From Paralithodes platypus (taxonomy: Eukaryota > Arthropoda > Malacostraca > Decapoda > Lithodidae): a stretch of DNA of 64,000 nt. Of this stretch, positions 1 to 9,077 are shown one piece after another (the first letter of the stretch is position 1; each line of letters begins with the position of its first letter). Below the pieces are notes generated by a model, which did no database searches, was not told the origin of the DNA, and worked only from the letters and a program-made list of their open reading frames with translations. Made by a program: the position numbers and the translations under genes. The stretch covers positions 4,452,533 to 4,516,532 of the forward strand of contig CM064530.1 in assembly GCA_032716605.1 (NCBI GenBank), given 5' to 3'.

Positions 1-289
1 TAACAAGGACGCTTTCCCAGACTTCCTTCAAAATAATCAATGCCCATTCATACCCCCTTCAAGCTATGTTTGTAAATTATTAGATAGAACAAAATTAAAT
101 TACATTCTTAAAGGCTTACGTCAATTCATTCTCAAACGTAATTTTTATACCACAAAATTTAAATGAAACTAAACCTAATAGTAAAGATACCGACAATGAA
201 ATTTATTTATTCCAGGCGACTGAATCGTTACAATATTTCTTATTCAAGTTATGTTAGGTAAAAATGTATGGATTGACTATACTCATTAG
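1..289 (+). repeat. Repeat H, copy 0 (left part, cut by window edge)
   Basis: The segment from the first base (AACAAGGACGCTTTCCCAG) through TATTTATTCC and a GACTATACTCATTA end matches three other places in the first 7.7 kb (about 3952, 5569 and 7109). It has no coding capacity. The matching right flank of H (ACTCATTATTCCGGAACGC) reappears at about 1446, so the pentamer satellite lies inside this H copy. The nature of H is unknown; it could be part of a large non-autonomous transposon. Confidence 0.6.
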
Positions 290-1265
290 TTCTATTCTGT
301 TCTGTTCTGTTCTGTTCTATTCTGTTCTATTCTGTTCTATTCTGTTCTATTCTGTTCTATTCTGTTCTGTTCTATTCTATTCTGTTCTATTCTATTCTGT
401 TCTATTGTTCTATTCTATTCTGTTCTATTCTATTCTATTGTTCTATTCTATTCTATTCTGTTCTATTCTATTCTATTCTATTCTGTTCTGTTCTATTCTA
501 TTCTGTTCTGTTCCATTCTGTTCTGTTCTATTCTGTTGTTCTATTCTATTATGTTCTATTCTGTTCTATTCTATTCTGTTCTATTCTGTTCTATTATATT
601 CTGTTATATTCTGTTCTATTCTATTCTGTTCTGTTCTATTCTGTTCTGTTCTATTGTTCTGTTCTATTCTATTCTATTCTGTTCTATTTTATTATGTTCT
701 GTTCTATTATGTTCTATTCTATTCTATTCTGTTCTATTCTGTTCTATTCTATTATATTCTGTTCTATTCTGTTCTATTTTATTCTGTTGTTCTATTCTGT
801 TCTATTCTATTCTGTTCTATTATATTATATTGTTCTATTCTATTCTGTTCTATTCTATTATATTCTGTTCTGTTCTGTTCTATTCTGTTCTGTTCTATTA
901 TGTTCTATTCTATTCTGTTCTATTCTGTTATATTCTATTATGTTCTATTCTGTTCTATTATATTCTATTCTATTCTATTCTATTCTATTATGTTCTATTA
1001 TATTCTATTATATTCTATTCTGTTCTATTATGTTCTATTCTATTCTATTCTGTTATATTCTATTTTATTCTGTTCCATTCTATTCTATTCTATTGTTCTA
1101 TTCTATTCTATTTTGTTCCATTCTATTCTATTCTATTCTATTCTGTTCCATTCTATTCTGTTATATTTTATTCTATTCTGTTCCATTCTATTGTTATATT
1201 CTATTCTATTCTGTTCTATTCTATTCTATTCTATTCTATTCTATTCTATTCTATTCTATTCTATA
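290..1265 (+). repeat. Pentanucleotide satellite (TTCTR)n, about 975 bp
   Basis: Almost uninterrupted TTCTA / TTCTG pentamers with scattered single-base variants (TTATA, TTCCA, an extra TTG). Five-base units give open frames in all three frames, and the resulting Ser/Leu/Phe/Tyr/Cys-rich translations are artefacts. The array interrupts a repeat H copy at ACTCATTA. Confidence 0.97.
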
Positions 1266-1560
1266 TAGGCCTACTCAGGCCCAATCCCCACTTTTCTTCT
1301 GGATGACCTAGATGTGTGTGAATTTGTATTTTGTTTGTTTTTCCTTGTTTTCTGTTGTTATCCTTATTCTGGCTCTGTCTCGAGTCGCGCCCCCCCCCCA
1401 AAAAAAAAAAATCGAAAAAAAGGAAAAGAGGAAAAACAAATAGGCCTACTCATTATTCCGGAACGCATTATTCACTTTAATTTGGCTGACATTAGACGAT
1501 TTGTTTTAGCTTTGGTTTCAAGCCCATCTCAATTAACTCTTTATCTTCCACAAGTTATTA
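1266..1560. other. Right flank of repeat H plus C/A homopolymer runs
   Basis: Holds a poly-C/poly-A junction near 1390-1410 and, at about 1446-1482, the right-hand flank of repeat H (ACTCATTATTCCGGAACGC). No gene is visible. Confidence 0.5.
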
Positions 1561-1650
1561 GTTAGTAAAATAGGACTTCAGAGGCTATCAACCCTTCTGG
1601 ATTATTAAGCCAACACACTGTAAGTAAAGTATATTTTCAGGACTGGACCC
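1561..1650 (+). repeat. Family I repeat (about 110 bp), copy 1
   Basis: Contains the family block AGGCTATCAACCCTTCTGG, then AAGCCAACACACTGTAAGT and CAGGACTGGA. The same block occurs in both orientations at about 11003, 15577, 18892, 36715, 42500 and 60742. It may be the tail of a tRNA-derived SINE, because the copy at 60742 lies just beyond a B-box-like motif. Confidence 0.6.
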
Positions 1651-1750
1651 TTTTTACTACCACAGATCCTTCTTAAACACAAAATCGTCTAAATATAAGC
1701 CTAGCAAGAATATAATTAAAAAGACGTCGCCGTTACAGAGAGGGTTAATA
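1648..1750 (+). mobile_element. TTAA MITE family A, 3' half
   Basis: Right half of family A: ACTACCACAGATCCTTCTTAAAC, then AAATCGTCTAAATATA, AAAGACGTCGCCG and the end AGAGAGGGTTAA. The left half has been lost against the family I repeat. Confidence 0.7.
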
Positions 1751-1764
1751 CATTTCGTGCAATT

Positions 1765-1945
1765 AAGGTGACAATCATTTCCTGGCGAGCGAGCGATAGT
1801 GAGCCTGTAACTTAGGAGGAACCGGCCTTCAGTTAGGACATTATTCTAACGAAAAATGTACACATTTATCTGGAAAGGGGGTCCACTTGTGAGTATTATT
1901 ATTATTATTATTATTATTATTTTTTTTTAACTTGAAGGTCTAGGG
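1765..1945 (+). mobile_element. TTAA MITE family F, internal fragment
   Basis: Contains the F core (CCTGGCGAGCGAGCGATAGTGAGCC, duplicated GCGA) and the following AGGAGGAACCGGCCTTC and AAAAATGTACA blocks. The (ATT)n plus poly-T at 1893-1928 is an internal microsatellite. Confidence 0.6.
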
Positions 1946-1965
1946 GGCAAAGTAAATAACAACAC

Positions 1966-2190
1966 ATTGGCCACTTGCGAATTTCGTTCTATAAGGAAGT
2001 TGGAGCTGTTGACATCGATATTTAGCAGAATTACCAGCTCAAATACGGTTGTGATGCATTTATTTATACAAACACCCCAATTTAACACACTTTTTATTAA
2101 TCAGAAACCTACACTGTTATTACATTTCGTATTAATATCGATGTTTACGATTTCAACTTCCTTATAGCCTGAAACTCGCAAATGGTCAAT
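1966..2190 (+). mobile_element. MITE family J, copy 1
   Basis: Long imperfect terminal inverted repeats: ATTGGCCACTTGCGAATTTC and GGAAGTTGGAGCTG on the left, and their reverse complements (CAACTTCCTTATAG, GAAACTCGCAAATGGTCAAT) on the right. About 225 bp, non-coding. Other copies are at 8383 and 34965. Confidence 0.75.
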
Positions 2191-2232
2191 TCACAACAAA
2201 CCACTCGACACCCTTCCAATTCAAAGTCAATT

Positions 2233-2620
2233 TTAAGGGAGCCCACCTCGCTTTTTTTCTCTTTCTCTCCCTTTCTCTTTGGCTTGTATCCAATCGGCCC
2301 CATTCAGCCTACTGTTTAAGACGTTTACCCCCATCCTTGTGTCAATATTTTCCTGGCGAGCAGTAGCGAGCCAGCACATATATATTTTTGTTTTGACAGC
2401 AAGCTAAATTTGTAGTTTTCGATAGAAAAATGTCTTCGGCGAAGCCGGATTTCTCCATACAATGCTGGCTCGCTATCGCTCGCCAGGAAGAAATCGACAC
2501 CTGGATGGGGATAAATGTCTTAAAACAGTTGGCTGAATGGGGCCGAATGGATACACGCCGGGGAAAGAGAGAAAAGGAGAGAAAGATAAAAAAAAAAACA
2601 GGTGATATAATTTATCTTAA
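2233..2620 (-). mobile_element. TTAA palindromic MITE family G, copy 1
   Basis: Bounded by TTAA at 2233-2236 and 2617-2620. Both arms carry the same sequence in opposite directions (TTGGCTTGTATCC, GGCCCCATTCAGCC, CTGGCGAGC-GTAGCGAGCC), so the element can fold on itself. The centre contains GGCGAAGCCGG. It is related to F by the shared GCGAGCGATAGCGAG core. It ends in a TTATCTTAA variant. Confidence 0.75.
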
Positions 2621-2665
2621 TTGATATTCCCATTCAATCCCTGATCTCAGACCTGATTGAATAGG

Positions 2666-3048
2666 TTAAGGGGACAGTGGCTGTTTGTTTGGTCTATTCA
2701 TTCATTTATTCATATATATATATTTTTTAGTTTCCTCCCTGAACCTCCATCAAGCTTAGCAAAACACCCCCTAGGACCCCCCCCCCCCCTTCAAGATAGA
2801 TTTGTACATTTTTCGGTAGAAAAATGTTCCGGCCAAAGGCCAATTCCTCCTAAAGATACAGGCTCGCTATCGCTTGCCAGGAAAAATGTACACCTAAATG
2901 GCACGAAGGGTCCTAATATTGACAAAGAAATGGGGTGAAAGGCCATAAAATTCCCAAATTAATGGAACCAACGTCTTAAAATCTCAAAACTAGTGGGACT
3001 AAACATTAAAGAGAAGGGGGTCCAGCAAAATGGTCTGCCTCCCCTTAT
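2666..3048 (-). mobile_element. TTAA MITE family F, copy in reverse orientation
   Basis: Starts at TTAAGGGGACAG and ends in CTGCCTCCCCTTA (last TTAA base mutated). Read in reverse it carries all F blocks: TTTCCTCCCT-AACCTCCATCAAGCTT, AAAATGTTCCGGCC, CAGGCTCGCTATCGCTTGCC, CACCTAAATGGCACG, AATATTGACAAAGAAATGG. No coding capacity. Confidence 0.8.
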
Positions 3049-3083
3049 TCCATTACATTCGTTGATTAATACTACCCATCTCT

Positions 3084-3461
3084 TTAAGGGGGGTCACCGG
3101 GTTTTTTTTCTCTCCTTTTTTGGCTTGTATCCATTCGGCCCCATTCAGCCAACTGTTTTAAGACGTTTATCCCCATCCAGGTGTCGATTTCTTCCTGGCG
3201 AGCGATAGCGAGGCAGCATTGTTTGGAGAAATCCGGCTTCGCCGGAGAAATTTTTCTATCGAAAAATGTACAAATTTAGCTTGCTGTCAAAAAAAAAAAA
3301 TATATATATATATGCTGGCTCGCTACCGCTCGCCAGAAAAAATATTTACACCTGGATGGGGGTAAACATCTTAAAACAGTAGGCTGAATGGGGCCGAATG
3401 GTTACAAGCCAAACAGAGAGGGAGAGAAAGATAAACAAAAAAGCGAAGTGGGCTCCCTTAA
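3084..3461 (+). mobile_element. TTAA palindromic MITE family G, copy 2
   Basis: TTAAGGGGGGTCACC at the left and GGGCTCCCTTAA at the right. The two arms are reverse complements, with a (TA)n tract at about 3299-3312 near the middle and CGGCTTCGCCGG as a local hairpin. The orientation is opposite to the copy at 2233. Confidence 0.8.
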
Positions 3462-3666
3462 CGACGGTCTCTCTCTCTCTTTTTTTCCTATCTCCCCTCT
3501 TCGCTATTTTTCACCCTCACGCCCCCTGCCCCCCCATCATCTCTCTCTCTCTCTCTCTCCCCTCCGCCACCCTCTCTCTCTCTCTACTATAATTACAATA
3601 CTAGATGGCGCGATTTAAAGTTAACACTATCTGGTCCGACATCTTGAAGATTATTTTAATATGTTC

Positions 3667-3881
3667 TTCAACCCCTTCTGTGCCGGTGACGTTTACTGAT
3701 TATATTCTAGCTAAATTTAGTTGTTTTTGTGCAGTTTAAGAAGGATCTGTGGTAATAAAAAGGGTTAAGTGAGATAGTTGGATGCCTGTCTGTTGCTGGG
3801 GTCTCTTTTTAAACTGAATAAGATCGTTTAATGATTGCTAGAAAAAGTTAAAAGGACAGTACCGGTAATTAAGGGGGTTAA
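3667..3881 (-). mobile_element. TTAA MITE family A (in duplication unit 1)
   Basis: Left end CAACCCCTTCTGTGCCGG, right end TACCGGTAATTAAGGGGGTTAA. The inner arms are imperfectly complementary around ATTTAGTTG and ATCGTTTAATG. The orientation is CAGTTTAAGAAGGATCTGTGG, called minus here. Confidence 0.8.
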
Positions 3882-4235
3882 TAATTATTGTTGAGGGTTT
3901 TACTTGCTTTTGCCATATTCGAGAAATGCATTTTAGATTGTCCCCTAGGCTAACAAGAACGCTTTCCCAGACTTTCTTCAAACTAAGCAATGCCCATTCA
4001 TACCCCCTTCAAGCTAAATATGTACACTAATTGATAAACATATAGACACATATCCTATACCAAATAGCAAAACTTTTTCGGACGCATTTTTCTTCAAACA
4101 AATTTTGGTAATGGAAAGATGAAAGATTGAACCTCCTAACAATGACATTTATTTATTCCGGGTGACTGAATCATTACATTATTTCTTCTTCAAGTTTGGT
4201 CATGTTCGGTACAAATGTATGGATTGTTACTAAAT

Positions 4236-4613
4236 TTAAGGGGAGACAGGCCGTTTTTCTGGTCCCCCTTCTTCCTCGTGTTTATCCCCATTTCTTTTCA
4301 GATTTTATGACGTTCGGGCCATTAGTTTGGCGATTTTAATACCTTTCACCATATTTCATTGTCAATTTTAAGGCCATTCGTGCCATTTAGGTGTCGATTT
4401 TTTCCTGGCGATCGATAGCGAGTCTGGCATTTTAAGAGGAAGCGGCCTTCGGCCAGGACATTTTTCGACCGAAAAATGTATAAATGTATCTTGAAGGGAG
4501 TTTTTAGGGGGGTTTCTAAGCTTGATGGAAGTCAGGCAAGGAAACTAAGAAATATAGGAATACATAAATTAATAGAAACAAAAAAATAGAAGAAGAGGCC
4601 AGTCTCCCCTTAA
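4236..4613 (+). mobile_element. TTAA MITE family F, near-complete copy
   Basis: Perfect TTAA at both ends with inverted ends TTAAGGGGAGACAGGCC and GGCCAGTCTCCCCTTAA. The inner blocks follow the F order: CCCCATTTCTTTTCAGATTTTATGACGTTCGG, TTTGGCGATTTTAA, the CTGGCGATCGATAGCGAG core, GCGGCCTTCGGCC, ACCGAAAAATG, AAGCTTGATGG and AGGAAACTAAG. At 378 bp it is a good reference copy for the family. Confidence 0.88.
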
Positions 4614-4780
4614 CTGTGTTGGTGGTGTAATGGTTTAGAACTTTAGATGCTTATGTTCTGGGTGTGGTGTCCCGAGTTCAAATACCCGGGAGGACCATAT
4701 GCTGTCATTAGTTTATTCAATTACATTGGGGTTTGTAATGAATGCTTAATGTTAAGAACGGGGGGTTACTTATTGCTCTT
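4614..4780 (+). repeat. tRNA-like (SINE-type) segment in duplication unit 1
   Basis: TTGGTGGTGTAATGGTTTAGA resembles an A box of Asp/Glu/Gly-type tRNAs, and CCGAGTTCAAATACCCGGG resembles a T arm/B box. The acceptor stem does not close convincingly. It is therefore read as a tRNA-derived repeat and not a functional tRNA. Confidence 0.5.
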
Positions 4781-4877
4781 GCTCGCTCTCTCTCTCTACT
4801 ATAATTACAATACTAGATGGTGCGATTTAAAGTTAACACTATCTGGTCCGACATCTTGAAGATTATTTTAATGTTCT

Positions 4878-5499
4878 TTAACCCGTTCAGTACCAGGGCC
4901 GTCCTTTTCAACATATTCTGGCAACAATTAGACGATTGTATTCAGCTTAGGAAGGACGTCTAGCAATAATAAGACTTCAAACTATCTCAACCAACCCTTT
5001 CAACTACCACAGATCCATCCTAAGCTGCATAAATAATATCGTCTAACAATAAGACTTCAAACTATCTCAACCAACCCTTTTAACTACCACAGATCCACCC
5101 TAAGCTGCATAAATAATATCGTCTAATAATAAAGACTTCAAACTATCTCAACCAACCCTTTTAACTACCACAGATCCATCCTAAGCTGCATAAATAATAT
5201 CGTCTAACAATAAGACTTCAAACTATCTCAACCAACCCTTTTAACTACCACAGATCCATCCTAAGCTGCATAAATAATATCGTCTAACAATAAGACTTCA
5301 AACTATCTCAACCAACCCTTTTAACTACCACAGATCCATCCTAAGCTGCATAAATAATATCGTCTAACAATAAGACTTCAAACTATCTCAACCAACCCTT
5401 TTAGCTACCATACCACAGATCCATCCTAAGCTGCACAAATAATATCGTCTAAATACAGCTAGAGAAAATGTAACACGTCGCTGGTACTCAAAGGGTTAA
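4878..5499 (+). mobile_element. TTAA MITE family A with internal tandem expansion
   Basis: TTAACCCGTTCAGTACC at 4878 and GGTACTCAAAGGGTTAA ending at 5499 are the inverted ends. A normal A copy is about 213 bp; this one is 622 bp because an 80 bp internal segment is repeated six times. Confidence 0.85.
4971..5457 (+). repeat. 80 bp tandem array, six units
   Basis: Units begin with AAGACTTCAAACTATCTC at 4971, 5051, 5132, 5212, 5292 and 5372, a period of 80-81 bp. Each unit holds ACTACCACAGATCCA-CCTAAGCTGCATAAATAATATCGTCTAA. Units are almost identical, implying recent expansion. The last unit has a 5-bp gain (CCATACCACAG). Confidence 0.95.
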
Positions 5500-5643
5500 T
5501 AATTATTGTCGAGAGTTTTACTTGTTTTTGCCATATTTGAGAAATACATTTTAGTTTGTCCCCTAAGGCTAACAAGAACGCTTTCCCAGACTTTCTTCAA
5601 ACTAATCAATGCCCATTCATACCCCCTGCAAGTTAAATATGTA

Positions 5644-5905
5644 CACTCGGATACCATAGTCTCTAGCCCACTCATAGGAATTCGTGGACCCCCTATGTTT
5701 TTCTGTATGCAATTATAACTATCTGGATTGATTTATGGATAGAACTAGCTTAACAATAAATAGTATAATTATAGGCTATAGTTTTGTAGTTGATTAATAG
5801 ACAATTATATTCCTAAATTCGTTTCTAGAGATATACTTCCATAACTAGAAATAGGTGAAGTCCACGAATTTGTATGAGTGGGCTAGAAACTATGGTATTC
5901 GAGTG
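5644..5905. mobile_element. Mariner-like MITE with TA target site, copy 1
   Basis: TA dinucleotides flank inverted ends CACTCGGATACCATAGTCTC and its complement CTATGGTATTCGAGTG. The next blocks (CCCACTCATAGGAATTCGTGGACC) also recur inverted. The TA target site and end sequence fit the Tc1/mariner superfamily; no transposase is present. A second copy is at 43166. Confidence 0.85.
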
Positions 5906-6120
5906 TACATAATGTGATGCAACACAATTGCACATCTACACCAAATTGCAATACCTTTTCAACCACATGTTTCTTGATACAACATTTTGAAAAAAGGAGA
6001 ATCCTATGACCGTACTTGACAAAGACATTTATTTATTCCGGGTGACTGAATCATGACAATATTTCTTCTTCAAGTTAGGTTACTATATGTTTGGTAAAAT
6101 TGTAAGGATTCTTTCTAAAT

Positions 6121-6498
6121 TTTAGGGGAGACAGGCCGTTTTTCTGGTACACCTTCTTCCTCGCGTTTACCCCCGTTTGTTTTCAATTTTATGACGTTGG
6201 TCCCATTAGTTAGGCGATTTTAATACCTTTCACCCCAGTTCATTGTCACTATTAAGGCCTTTTGTGCCATTTAGGTGTCGATTTTGTCATGGCGAGCGAT
6301 AGCGAGCCTGACATTTTAAGAGGAAGCGGCCTTCGGCCGGGACATTTTTCTACCGAAAAATGTGAACATTGATCTTGAAAGGGGTTTAGGGGGTGTTTCT
6401 AAGCTTGATGGAGGTCTAGCAAGGACACTTAAGAAATATAAGATTACATGAATTATTAGACCAAAAAAAAAAAAAAAAAAAAAAATCAATCTCCTTAA
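6121..6498 (+). mobile_element. TTAA MITE family F (in duplication unit 2)
   Basis: Paralogue of 4236-4613. It starts at a mutated TTTAGGGGAGACAGGCC and ends with an A-run and CAATCTCCTTAA. The CATGGCGAGCGATAGCGAGCC core and CGGCCTTCGGCCGGGAC are intact. Confidence 0.85.
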
Positions 6499-6690
6499 CT
6501 ATGTTGGTGGTGTAATGGTTTAGATGCTTATGTTCTGGGTGTGGTGTCCCGAGTTCGAATCTCGGAAGGACCATATGCTGTCATTAGTTTATTCAAGTAC
6601 ATTGTGGTTTGTAATGAATGCTTAATGTTAAGAACGGGGCGTTACTTATTGTTATTGACTATACTCATTATTCCGGAACGCTTTAGTCAC
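6499..6690 (+). repeat. tRNA-like (SINE-type) segment in duplication unit 2
   Basis: TTGGTGGTGTAATGGTTTAGA (A-box-like), then CCGAGTTCGAATCTCGG, a perfect 5-bp T arm with a TTCGAAT loop. The right flank ACTCATTATTCCGGAACGC is shared with repeat H. The acceptor arm is not convincing, so it is probably a SINE head and not a working tRNA. Confidence 0.55.
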
Positions 6691-6691
6691 T

Positions 6692-7057
6692 TTAATGGGG
6701 GTCACCTGCTTGTTCTATCTCCTTTTTCTCTTTCTTTGGCTTGTATCCATTAGGCCACATTCAGCCTACTGTTTTATGACATTTACCACCATCCAGGTGT
6801 CAATATTTTCCTGGCGAGCGGTAGCGAGCCAACATATATATATATTTTTGTTTTGATAGCAAGATAAATTTGTATATTTTTCGATAGAAAAGTTTCTCCG
6901 GCGAAGCCGGATTTTTCCATACAATGCTGGCTCGCTATCGCTCGCCAGGAAGAAATCGACATCTAGATGGGGATAAACGTCTTAAAACAGTTGGCTGAAT
7001 GGGGCCAAATGGATACAAGCCGGAGAGAGAAAAAAAAAGCAGGTCACCCCCCCTTAA
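6692..7057 (+). mobile_element. TTAA palindromic MITE family G, copy 3
   Basis: TTAATGGGGGTCACCTGC at the left and GCAGGTCACCCCCCCTTAA at the right. Arms carry CTTTGGCTTGTATCCATTAGG and the complement. The CTGGCGAGCGGTAGCGAGCC core appears in both directions. Confidence 0.82.
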
Positions 7058-7107
7058 CCCCTTCATTACCATGTCGTACCATTTTAGTTTGCCACCGACC
7101 CCTGCCC

Positions 7108-7730
7108 TAGGCTAACAAGAACGCTTTCCCAGACTTTCTTCAAACTTATCAATGCCCATTCATACCCCCTTCAAGCTATATTTATATGTTATTTGATAGA
7201 ACAAAATTCACATTTCCGAAGCCAAATTTAAATAGCTTTCAAATGCAATTTTCTTAATACAAATTTGACAATGACATTATATTATAAGTTTGCCCTAGGT
7301 GCCGGTGGGCCGAAGTGGGATAATCTTATAATATAATAATAATATAATGTCATTGTTATTAATTTCTCAATATTTTGTATTAAGATTTTTTTTTGACGAA
7401 GTTTATGACAAAGCAATATAATTATTCCGGATGACTGAATCCTACAATATTTCTTACTCAAGTATGTTCGGTAAAAATGTATAGAGATTAATAATACGCA
7501 TAACAAAGCCACTCCAACAGCTTCCTCTCTCTCTCTCTCTCCAAAACCCCTTCTCCCCTCTCAACACTCTTCAGAAAAATAGGAAAAAGTAGAATGTAGA
7601 TACGAGGTTCCGTTGTAAAGGCTTATCCCTCAATACCTTCACCTGCCCTGACCGGAATTGTTTCTAAATTTGTTATTGACTATAGGCTACTCATTATTCC
7701 GGAACGCTTTATTCACTTTAATTTCCTTTT
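7108..7730 (+). repeat. Repeat H, copy with hairpin insertion
   Basis: CTAGGCTAACAAGAACGCTTTCCCAGACTTTC through TATGTTCGGTAAAAATG and the right flank ACTCATTATTCCGGAACGC. At about 7262-7357 it is broken by a hairpin whose arms are CAATGACATTATATTATAAG and its complement, around a GGTGCCGGTGGGCC loop. (TC)n lies at about 7526. Confidence 0.65.
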
Positions 7731-7926
7731 AAATTACAGGCTCGCTATCGCTCGGCAGGAAAAAATCGACACCTAAATGGCACGAAAAGTTTTAATATTG
7801 ACAAAGAAATGGGTCGAAAGGTCTTAAAATCACCAAACTAATGAGCCGAACGCCATAAAATCTGAAAACTAAGAGGGCTAAGCATGAGCGAGAAAGGGGA
7901 CCACAAAAACGACCCTACTCCCCCTA
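7728..7926 (-). mobile_element. TTAA MITE family F, truncated
   Basis: Reverse-orientation F missing its left third. It starts at AAATTACAGGCTCGCTATCGC, continues through GACACCTAAATGGCACG and AATATTGACAAAG, and ends in a mutated ACCCTACTCCCCCTAAG. Confidence 0.7.
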
Positions 7927-7985
7927 AGGCTTTTATCCTACAATCAATCCAGAGTTAATGATAAGCGTGTATTATTATTCATTGC

Positions 7986-8363
7986 TTAAGGGGAGACAGA
8001 CCGTTTTTGTGGATCTACTTTTCCCTCATGTTTAGCCCCACTGATTTTTTAGATTTTAAGAGGTTCGGCCCATTACTTTGGCAATTTTAATATTTTAAGC
8101 TCTCATTTCGTTATAAATTTTAAGACCTATCGTGCCATTTAGGTGTCGATTGTTCCTGGCGAGCAATAGCGAGCATGTGATTAGAAGAAGATCCGGCCTT
8201 CAGCCGCCTTCAGCCCATTTTTCTACCGACAAATTTATAAATTTATCATGAGGAGGTGTCTAGGGGGTGTTTTTTATAAGTCTGAGGGAGGTCTAGCGAA
8301 GAAACTAAAAAATAAATTATAAAATCAATTAATAGACTAAAAAAACAGCCCGTCTCCCCTTAA
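7986..8363 (+). mobile_element. TTAA MITE family F
   Basis: TTAAGGGGAGACAGACCG and CCCGTCTCCCCTTAA are the inverted ends, with all F blocks in order. The CGGCCTTCAGCCGCCTTCAGCC segment carries a short local duplication. Confidence 0.85.
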
Positions 8364-8382
8364 AAAGTTCATTATTCTGGTC

Positions 8383-8832
8383 AATTGGCCACTTGCGAGT
8401 TTCGTTCTATAAGGAAGTTGGAGCTGTAGACATTGATATTTAGTAGAATTACCAGCAGCTAAAATACGGTTGTAGCACAATCGCGCTAATAAGTGATGTC
8501 TCGGCACTAAGTATGTTTTGATCAATAATTGGTACCGGTATCAGCAATATCTAAGCATCATTTCTTCATATCGAGTGAAATATACAAACATGTTCCTACA
8601 CTTACCACCCCTATTCAACATCTGACAAACATTAATACAGCACAGAGCGAGCCAAACGTAATGACAGCTTGGACATGACTTATTTGCGCGACTGTACATT
8701 TATCAATACATAGAATCCAATTCTACATGCTTTTTTAGCCATCAGAAACATATATTATTATTGCATTTATATTTACTATCGATGTCTACAGCTCCAACTT
8801 CCTTATAGAACGAAACTCGCAAGTGGTTAATT
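8383..8832 (+). mobile_element. MITE family J, copy 2, split by a family K insertion
   Basis: The left arm CAATTGGCCACTTGCGAGTTTC and the right arm AACGAAACTCGCAAGTGG match the J copies at 1966 and 34965. Family K (8474-8697) has inserted between GGTTGTA and ATTTATCAATAC. Removing K restores the length of J copy 1. Confidence 0.8.
8474..8697 (+). mobile_element. MITE family K, copy 1 (nested in J)
   Basis: CGCGCTAATAAGTGATGTCTCGG at the left and ACATGACTTATTTGCGCG at the right form inverted ends. Internal GTATGTTTTGATCAATAATTGG and TTCAACATCTGACA are shared with copies at 18583 and 43781. No coding capacity; superfamily not assigned. Confidence 0.75.
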
Positions 8833-9043
8833 AACCCCTTCTGTACCGGCGACGTCTTCTTCACTTTATTCTGGCTACTATTAGACAATTGTATTCAGTT
8901 TAAAAGTGGCCTCCAGTAATTAAAAGGTTTCGAACTATCTCCCTTAGCCATTTTTACTATCACAGATCCTTCTTAAACTGCACAAAATCGTATCAATACA
9001 GTTGGAATATAACCACAAACATCCCCGGTAATGAAGGGGTTAA
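8831..9043 (+). mobile_element. TTAA MITE family A, full copy
   Basis: TTAACCCCTTCTGTACCGGCG and CCGGTAATGAAGGGGTTAA form the ends, 213 bp in total. The left arm TTCTGGCTACTATTAGAC is complementary to the right-arm region, so the element is a foldback. Confidence 0.9.
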
Positions 9044-9077
9044 GGAAGCGAGAGCGGCAATTAGAGGGATACAAGGA

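Larger units (their letters stand above)
3566..4787 (+). repeat. Segmental duplication, unit 1 (about 1.2 kb)
   Basis: Order: (TC)n, ACTATAATTACAATACTAGATGG, a family A MITE, GCTTTTGCCATATTCGAGAAA, the repeat H block (3952-4235), a family F MITE, a tRNA-like segment, then (TC)n again. The same order of parts follows at 4788-6700, so this is a head-to-tail duplication. No coding sequence is visible. Confidence 0.8.
4788..6700 (+). repeat. Segmental duplication, unit 2 (expanded to about 1.9 kb)
   Basis: Same part order as unit 1 (3566-4787), but longer. The family A MITE has gained an internal 80 bp tandem array, and a mariner-like MITE has inserted at 5644-5905. Without these two gains its length agrees with unit 1. 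Confidence 0.8.

Noticed and set aside
264..1311. Three overlapping long open frames (205-334 residues)
   Set aside because: They are translations of the TTCTR pentanucleotide array in three frames and consist only of its repeated residues.
6510..6575. Possible functional tRNA gene with a perfect T arm
   Set aside because: The acceptor ends do not pair and the segment is part of a duplicated repeat block.
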